A stretch of 10,786 bases of DNA from assembly GCA_905235495.1 (NCBI GenBank), contig CAJOMK010000061.1, positions 1 to 10,786 on the forward strand. The letters are read 5' to 3'. The DNA comes from an uncultured Methanobrevibacter sp. (GTDB lineage: Archaea > Methanobacteriota > Methanobacteria > Methanobacteriales > Methanobacteriaceae). The position numbers and the translations under genes are program-made. Positions 6,977-10,786 of this stretch are shown here, piece by piece. Below the pieces are notes generated by a model. That model worked only from the letters and a program-made list of their open reading frames with translations, searched no databases and had not been told where the DNA came from. Every line of letters starts with the position of its first letter. Within the stretch, counting starts at the first letter, position 1.

Positions 6977-6988
6977 GGAGGTGAAAAG
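6975..6988 (+). promoter_or_regulatory. Consensus ribosome binding site of vorA
   Basis: AAGGAGGTGA lies immediately before the vorA ATG with a 4-nt spacer and overlaps the vorB stop. It is the strongest SD in the window, matching the 16S 3' end almost completely, and fixes the start at 6989. It suggests the large catalytic subunit is translated independently of vorB termination. Confidence 0.8.
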
Positions 6989-8482
6989 ATGGATAACATA
7001 AGAGTTAGTGATGAAAATACTGAGAAAGTTCAAAAAAGTGAAATAGAAGAAAAAGTTCTTAAGAATCCAAAATCCTTAAATGACAGCTACCCAAGAAAAG
7101 GAAATGACATTTACAACACTCACTTCTGTGCTGGTTGTGGTCATGGTATCCTTCTTAAATTGATTGGAGAAGTGATTGATGAATTGGACATTCAAGAAAA
7201 ATCCGTTATGATTTCTCCTGTCGGATGTTCAGTATTCAATTATTACTATTTCAATGCAGGTAATGTACAGACTGCTCACGGAAGAGCTCCTGCAGTTGCA
7301 ACTGGTATTTCAAGAGCTGAAGACAATGCTATTGTAATGAGCTATCAAGGAGATGGAGATTTAGCATCCATTGGTTTAAATGAAACTTTACAAGCAGCAA
7401 ACCGTGGAGAAAAGATTGCAGTTTTCTTTGTAAACAACACTGTTTATGGTATGACTGGTGGACAAATGGCACCAACTACCTTGATTGGTGAAAAGACTGT
7501 TACCTGTCAAAACGGTAGGGATGCAAATTTTGCAGGTTACCCATTGCATATGTGTGAACTTGTAGATAACCTCAAGGCACCTGTATTTATTGAAAGGGTA
7601 TCTCTAGCTAATCCAAAACTCATTAGAAAAGCTAAAATAGCTATTAAAAAAGCATTGATGGTTCAAAAGGAAGGAAAAGGATACTCATTCGTTGAAGTCT
7701 TGTCACCATGTCCAACAAACATTAAAAGAGATGTGAAAGGAGTGGAAGACTTATTGATCAATGAAATGGGTAAGGAATTCCCAGTAAAAAGATTCCGAGA
7801 TTTATCCAAAGAACGGGAACCTAAGCAAAGACCAGTTAGTGACTTTTCAATTGAATCATTAGATGAAGTATTTGGTGTAGACAGAAGCAAGGAAATCGCT
7901 AAAGTTGAAGAGGACTTTGAAGACTGCAAAGTCAAAGTCGTAGGTTTCGGAGGTCAAGGTGTATTAAGTACAGGTCTTACATTGGCTCAAGCAGCATGTT
8001 CAGAAGGTAAAGAAGTATCTTGGTACCCAAGTTATGGTCCTGAACAAAGAGGAGGAACCTCCAACTGTTCCATAACCATTTCAGCTAAAACCATTGGTTC
8101 TCCTGTTGTAGAAGAATGTAATGTATTGATTGCAATGAACAAGCCATCCCTTGAAAAATATTCCATTGATGTAAAAAAGGGCGGAACCATTCTCTATGAT
8201 GCAAGAGCAGGAAACTACGGCAAAGGCAATCTTGATGTAAAGGACAATGTTGAAATCATTTCTGTTCCTGCAAGGGAAATAGCTACTGAAATGGGAAATG
8301 CAAAAGCCATGAATACAGCTATTTTAGGTGCATTGATGGAACTTGGTAAGGACAGTCCTATATTATCTCAAAATGCATTTGCGGAAGGAATCAAGGAAAC
8401 CTTCGCAGCTAAACCAAAACTTATTGACATCAATTTAAAAGTTTTAGAAGCTGGAGCAAAATGGTTAAGAGAAAATAAATAA
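6989..8482 (+). CDS. vorA: 2-oxoisovalerate:ferredoxin oxidoreductase, fused beta (TPP) + gamma subunit
   Basis: A 497-aa protein combining two superfamily domains, as known for methanogen VorA. After a variable N-terminal ~40 residues, the beta domain starts with THFCAGCGHG (~46-55). It binds thiamine diphosphate and Mg2+ through YQGDGDLASIGLNE (~118-131) and the VNN-TVYGMTGGQ segment. PVGC and AHGRAPAVATG are further family signatures. From ~310 the gamma domain begins with CKVKVVGFGGQGV and continues with SYGPEQRGGTSNC and LIAMNKPSLEKY. Together with VorB and VorC it forms the catalytic complex for branched 2-oxoacids. The start is fixed by a near-perfect SD. No frameshift is seen. The gene ends the operon and is followed by hairpins and T-tracts. 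Confidence 0.9.
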   Translation: MDNIRVSDENTEKVQKSEIEEKVLKNPKSLNDSYPRKGNDIYNTHFCAGCGHGILLKLIGEVIDELDIQEKSVMISPVGCSVFNYYYFNAGNVQTAHGRAPAVATGISRAEDNAIVMSYQGDGDLASIGLNETLQAANRGEKIAVFFVNNTVYGMTGGQMAPTTLIGEKTVTCQNGRDANFAGYPLHMCELVDNLKAPVFIERVSLANPKLIRKAKIAIKKALMVQKEGKGYSFVEVLSPCPTNIKRDVKGVEDLLINEMGKEFPVKRFRDLSKEREPKQRPVSDFSIESLDEVFGVDRSKEIAKVEEDFEDCKVKVVGFGGQGVLSTGLTLAQAACSEGKEVSWYPSYGPEQRGGTSNCSITISAKTIGSPVVEECNVLIAMNKPSLEKYSIDVKKGGTILYDARAGNYGKGNLDVKDNVEIISVPAREIATEMGNAKAMNTAILGALMELGKDSPILSQNAFAEGIKETFAAKPKLIDINLKVLEAGAKWLRENK

Positions 8483-8515
8483 ACTTTTAGAAAAAGTTTG
8501 ATTAAGACTTTTTCT
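8481..8515 (+). terminator. Overlapping alternative hairpins after vorA, then T-tracts
   Basis: Two perfect stems share the same bases and cannot form together. AAACTTTT (8481-8488) pairs with AAAAGTTT (8492-8499). AGAAAAAGT (8489-8497) pairs with ACTTTTTCT (8507-8515). A third, weaker stem with one mismatch follows at 8520-8538 (TTGGGAG/CTCTCAA), and then long T runs. Position and T-tracts fit transcription termination of vorCBA. Any switching role would be speculative, since nothing nearby downstream is in the same operon. Confidence 0.5.
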
Positions 8516-8770
8516 TTAGTTGGGAGTAATTCTCTCAATTGGTCTTTATTTTTTTTATCTTTATCCTTTTTTTTTAATTATTTTTTTTATTTTATTTTTT
8601 TATTTAATTATTTTTTTATTTTAAATTATTTCTTTTTGAAGATTTTATTACTATTTTTGACTTTTTATATTATTTTTATTAATTTTATTTTTTTAAAAAG
8701 ATTTATTATATAAAAAATTAAATTATTATTTAAAGGAATCTAATTTTTAAAACTATACAGAGGAGATATT
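8516..8770. other. T-rich intergenic spacer with probable nadE promoter
   Basis: This stretch is dominated by T runs on the plus strand up to about 8695. An open frame at 8498-8713 translates to low-complexity Phe/Leu/Ile/Tyr/Asn and is not credible as a gene. A TATA-like TTATATAA at 8706-8713 would place a start site near 8735-8740, giving a short leader with GGAG at 8762-8765. No RNA gene is recognisable. Confidence 0.5.
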
Positions 8771-8773
8771 ATC
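8762..8773 (+). promoter_or_regulatory. SD site positioned for an ATC start codon of nadE
   Basis: GGAGAT (8762-8767) is followed by ATT-ATC. ATC 8771-8773 sits where an ATG would be expected, at a 5-nt spacing from GGAG, and is in frame with nadE. The only canonical start, TTG 8798, is over 30 nt from this SD and has none of its own. Either ATC or ATT initiates, or a point change has destroyed an ATG. Confidence 0.5.
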
Positions 8774-9517
8774 ACTAATAATTACAATTTTAATGCATTG
8801 GAAGTTAAAGATCAATGTATTAAATGGATTCAAGACTTTTTTGAAGAAAATGGTAAAGGATGCAATGCAGTTGTAGGCATCTCTGGAGGTAAGGATAGTG
8901 CTGTAGTAGCAGCTTTATGTGTGGAAGCTCTTGGAAAAGAGAGAGTTATAGGAGTCCTTATGCCTAATGATGTTCAATCAGACATTGATTTTGCCAAATT
9001 TCTTGTAAATCATTTAGGAATCAAGCATTATATCATCAATGTTAAGGATGCTGTAAATGGTGTTTTAGATCAAATGGAGTTATCTGGAATTGAAATCAGT
9101 GATCAGACCAAAATAAATCTTCCACCAAGAATCAGAATGTCTGTATTGTATGCAGTTTCCCAATCCCATAATGGAAGGGTTGCAAACAATTGCAATCTGT
9201 CTGAAGATTGGGTAGGATACGCAACAAGATATGGTGATGGTGCAGGAGACTTTTCACCACTTTCAAACCTAACCGTCACTGAAGTTAAGGAAATAGGACG
9301 AAGCCTTAATTTACTTGATGAGATTGTGAACAAAGTACCGATTGATGGACTATCTGATCAATCTGATGAAGAGAAGCTTGGATTTACTTATGATGTATTG
9401 GATAAGTATATACGAACTGGTGAAATTAGTGATAAAAAGACAAAAGAAAGGATCGATTACCTTCATGAATTGAATAAGTTCAAATTGGAATTAATGCCAA
9501 GTTTCCAGTATAAATGA
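8771..9517 (+). CDS. nadE: NH3-dependent NAD+ synthetase, bacterial/clostridial type
   Basis: It catalyses the last step of NAD+ synthesis: deamido-NAD+ plus ATP and ammonia give NAD+. The sequence is a stand-alone synthetase domain with no glutaminase domain. Visible motifs are the N-type ATP pyrophosphatase loop GISGGKDSAVVAALC, LPPRIRMSVLYAV, CNLSEDWVGYATRYGDGAGDFSPLSNLTVTEV, and PIDGLSDQSDEEKLGF. The lysine in SGGKDS replaces the hydrophobic residue of many NadE proteins. As I recall them, methanogen NadE proteins read NSTE-type with GDGGVDILPIGDL, so this one looks bacterial, possibly gained from gut or rumen Firmicutes. The start is uncertain. ATC 8771 (248 aa) fits the SD, and the extra residues ITNNYNFNA look like normal N-terminal sequence. 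TTG 8798 (239 aa) lacks an SD. If the start was truly lost, expression may be poor. Confidence 0.85.
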   Translation: MTNNYNFNALEVKDQCIKWIQDFFEENGKGCNAVVGISGGKDSAVVAALCVEALGKERVIGVLMPNDVQSDIDFAKFLVNHLGIKHYIINVKDAVNGVLDQMELSGIEISDQTKINLPPRIRMSVLYAVSQSHNGRVANNCNLSEDWVGYATRYGDGAGDFSPLSNLTVTEVKEIGRSLNLLDEIVNKVPIDGLSDQSDEEKLGFTYDVLDKYIRTGEISDKKTKERIDYLHELNKFKLELMPSFQYK

Positions 9518-9557
9518 TTTTTTTTTATGAATTTCAGTTTTGAATACAAGTGATTTT

Positions 9558-9977
9558 ATGGCTGACAAATTTAGCAAAGAGACACGTAGTTATGTCATGT
9601 CAAGAATTAGGGGAAAGGACACCAAACCTGAAATTCTTGTTCGAAGCTATCTGTTCTCAAGAGGGCTTCGATTTAGAAAGAATGATAAGAGGTATCCTGG
9701 AAGTCCTGATGTTGTCTTGCCAAAGTATAATACTGTTGTCTTTGTTCATGGATGTTTCTGGCATCTCCATGAAGGAGTATGCTAAAATGCCAAAATCCAA
9801 TGTAGAATACTGGGAAAATAAGTTATACAGAAATAGAGAGCGAGATGAACTTAATCAAAAAGAGCTTGAAGATATGGATGGAATGTCATCACTGTCTGGG
9901 AATGTGAATTGAAAAAGGACAAACGTGAAAAGACACTTGAGTATCTATTCACTCAAATAACCTCTGAAGAAAAGTAA
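9558..9977 (+). pseudogene. vsr: Very-short-patch mismatch repair endonuclease Vsr, two frameshifts
   Basis: Vsr nicks next to T:G mismatches arising from deaminated 5-methylcytosine and normally accompanies a C5 DNA methyltransferase. ATG 9558 starts MADKFSKETRSYVMSRIRGKDTKPE, here split as MADKFSKETRS and YVMSRIRGKDTKPE, the canonical N-terminus; AAGTGAT before it serves as SD. The catalytic region SPDVVLPKYNTVVFVHGCFWHLH is present, split as SPDVVLPKYN and VVFVHGCFWHLH. After HEG the frame breaks near 9776-9780. Five missing bases would restore HEG-C-K-YAKMPKSN, including the cysteine equivalent to E. coli Zn ligand Cys73. A second break is one missing G at 9876-9877; adding it gives GWNVITVWECELKKDKREK to the stop at 9975-9977. 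The repaired length is 141 aa, normal for the family. No methyltransferase gene is in the window. Both lesions truncate the protein, so it should be inactive. Acquisition from bacteria is likely. Confidence 0.88.
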
Positions 9978-10292
9978 TGATGAATTAATTTCTATTCTTT
10001 AATTACATAAATATAGTATTAATAATTCCCTATTTTTGCACGGATTTTTATTATTTGTCATGATTTGTAATAATTTATAATTATTCATAACGATTTAACA
10101 AGATTTTTTCCAAAATAAAAGATTGTTTGTAGTTTAATTGAGAAAATACGAACAGTTAAAGAAGTAAATAGTATGTATTTATATATTAGTTCTTTTATAT
10201 TGCTAAATAACATATAGATTTTTTTAATAGTAAAATTCATATGAAATTTTATGTTCTATTTAAATATAGGACTTTAAAAATGGAGTCGCTAA
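9978..10292. other. AT-rich intergenic region downstream of vsr
   Basis: No gene is visible between the vsr remnant and the small ORF at 10293. TATA-like sequences occur at 10178-10188 (TTTATATATTA) and 10259-10268 (TTTAAATATA), and either could drive the small ORF. The weak AT-only stem at 10069-10085 is unremarkable. No tRNA or other structured RNA is recognisable. Confidence 0.5.
10231..10251. promoter_or_regulatory. Inverted repeat upstream of the small ORF, possible operator
   Basis: TAAAATT (10231-10237) and AATTTTA (10245-10251) are perfect 7-bp arms around CATATGA. With the nested TTCATATGAA palindrome the whole 21 bp is nearly symmetrical. It lies 42 bp before ATG 10293 and just upstream of a TATA-like element, a plausible position for an activator or repressor. 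No binder can be named. Confidence 0.35.
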
Positions 10293-10382
10293 ATGGTTAT
10301 GACTGTATTTTTTAGTTTCTTAGTATTTTTAGGAATGTTATTTGTCCTAAACGATGGAGATATTATTCTCGTTTATATATGA
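10293..10382 (+). CDS. Candidate 29-aa hydrophobic small protein
   Basis: A short frame, MVMTVFFSFLVFLGMLFVL followed by NDGDIILVYI and TGA. An uninterrupted hydrophobic stretch of about 18 residues near the N-terminus would span a membrane once; a short acidic segment (N-D-G-D) and a second hydrophobic patch follow. GGAG at 10282-10285 with a 7-nt spacer is a proper SD, which is rare for chance ORFs in such AT-rich DNA. The ORF stands alone, flanked by inverted repeats at 10231-10251 and 10404-10421, with gatD over 300 bp downstream. I recognise no family. It could equally be a chance frame, since AT-rich DNA favours Phe/Leu/Ile codons. Confidence 0.35.
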   Translation: MVMTVFFSFLVFLGMLFVLNDGDIILVYI

Positions 10383-10403
10383 GCTATATATAATAATACT
10401 TTT

Positions 10404-10421
10404 CTTGTACATTTGTACAAG
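10404..10421. promoter_or_regulatory. Perfect palindrome CTTGTACA-TT-TGTACAAG
   Basis: Eight-base arms match perfectly around a TT centre, and the arms contain G and C in an otherwise AT-only stretch, so chance is less likely than for nearby AT stems. It lies 22 bp after the small ORF and about 270 bp before gatD. It could be a terminator hairpin of the small ORF, although no T-run follows directly, or an operator for a dimeric regulator. Confidence 0.4.
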
Positions 10422-10689
10422 GATTCAATTAAACAATGATGTAACTATTATTTTCTTTTGTTTTTTCAATTGAGTTTTTTAAAAACTTAATTCTTTAATT
10501 CTTTTTTAATATAATTCTTTTTTATTTTTAACTATTTCTAAATTAATCCTTTTTTTTTCAATTTTAACTAAATATTATATACTTTAATAAATATAATTTA
10601 ATATAATATAGATTTTTTAATGACTACAAATCTATTTTAATAATGCTGATAATTTAAAATTATTTATAAAACGAATCAAGAGGAATCAA
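10422..10689. other. T-rich leader region upstream of gatD
   Basis: No gene is seen here. T-rich stretches (10450-10560) precede A/T-alternating DNA at 10565-10670 that includes TATA-like elements near 10600 and 10662-10671, which could form the gatD promoter. AGAGGAA at about 10679-10685 provides the gatD SD. Confidence 0.45.
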
Positions 10690-10786
10690 ATGACTTATAA
10701 AGAAATTTCCAAAGAGTTTTTAGATAAGGCTAATGTTACCATTGGTGATACAATTAAGGTAACAAAGGAAGATATTTCCTATGAGG
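10690..10786 (+). CDS. gatD: Glutamyl-tRNA(Gln) amidotransferase subunit D, 5' end only
   Basis: The gene runs off the right edge; 32 codons are visible. The N-terminus MTYKEISKEFLDKANVTIG, then DTIKVTKEDISYE, matches what I recall of GatD in Methanobrevibacter-type genomes, where a small beta-barrel domain precedes the asparaginase-like domain. GatD with GatE forms the archaea-specific amidotransferase that converts Glu-tRNA(Gln) to Gln-tRNA(Gln); GatD supplies ammonia from glutamine or asparagine. AGAGGAA just upstream is the SD and sets ATG 10690. None of the catalytic residues fall in the window, so the call rests on the N-terminus alone and is moderately secure. Confidence 0.65.
   Translation, partial: MTYKEISKEFLDKANVTIGDTIKVTKEDISYE

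Noticed and set aside
8498..8713. Open frame of 71 codons rich in Phe, Leu, Ile, Tyr and Asn
   Set aside because: It lies in a T-homopolymer-rich spacer, is low complexity, overlaps terminator-like hairpins and has no SD. It is a by-product of T-rich DNA.
8481..8770. Riboswitch controlling nadE
   Set aside because: The hairpins are attached to the vorA 3' end, the likely nadE promoter lies downstream of them, and no known riboswitch core is visible.
9550..9912. 120-codon frame overlapping vsr as a separate gene
   Set aside because: Its first part is the wrong frame of vsr. Only the segment from about 9780 (YAKMPKSNVEYW) is real vsr sequence in the shifted frame.
10069..10085. AATAATT-TAT-AATTATT stem
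   Set aside because: AT-only 7-bp arms are expected by chance in this composition, and no gene boundary is adjacent.

Overview
The window looks like chromosomal DNA from a methanogenic archaeon, most likely Methanobrevibacter or a close relative. The DNA is very AT-rich with long T-rich spacers. The genes include an archaeal tRNA G10 dimethyltransferase, the start of the archaea-only GatD subunit of Glu-tRNA(Gln) amidotransferase, and a vorCBA cluster in the order and subunit fusion known from Methanothermobacter. The genus is inferred from recalled protein and codon patterns, not from a database search.

Layout. Positions 1-536 hold the 3' part of the tRNA methyltransferase gene. Positions 598-2048 are a MATE-family transporter gene broken by a one-base insertion and a 67-bp insertion/duplication. 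A convergent small gene (2188-2566, minus strand) of unknown function starts at TTG behind a strong Shine-Dalgarno (SD) site and is frameshifted by a 10-bp tandem duplication. A 450-bp AT-rich spacer follows. The core of the window is 3027-8482: an XRE-cupin regulator, an AMP-forming acyl-CoA synthetase, and vorC-vorB-vorA, all intact and on the plus strand. A 288-bp T-rich spacer with nested hairpins leads to a bacterial-type nadE whose SD faces ATC instead of ATG. Next is a vsr mismatch endonuclease gene broken by two small deletions. A spacer of about 710 bp contains a 29-codon hydrophobic small ORF with a good SD, lying between two inverted repeats. The window ends in the first codons of gatD.

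How the genes fit together. The acyl-CoA synthetase can activate a carboxylic acid to its CoA ester. Vor interconverts branched-chain acyl-CoA with branched 2-oxoacid, using ferredoxin electrons and CO2 in the reductive direction. Side by side, behind a small-molecule-sensing regulator, they look like a module that builds Ile, Val or Leu skeletons from rumen or gut branched-chain acids such as 2-methylbutyrate, isobutyrate or isovalerate. The substrate and the regulatory link are inference. The regulatory-looking DNA around the module (three diverged ~41-45 bp repeats and a 10-bp inverted repeat before vorC, and a quasi-palindrome before the synthetase) may be its control region.

Lesions are concentrated in the flanking accessory genes (MATE, small Cys gene, vsr, nadE start), while the central 5.4 kb is clean. 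This argues for gene decay rather than uniform sequencing error, but read-level checks are needed.
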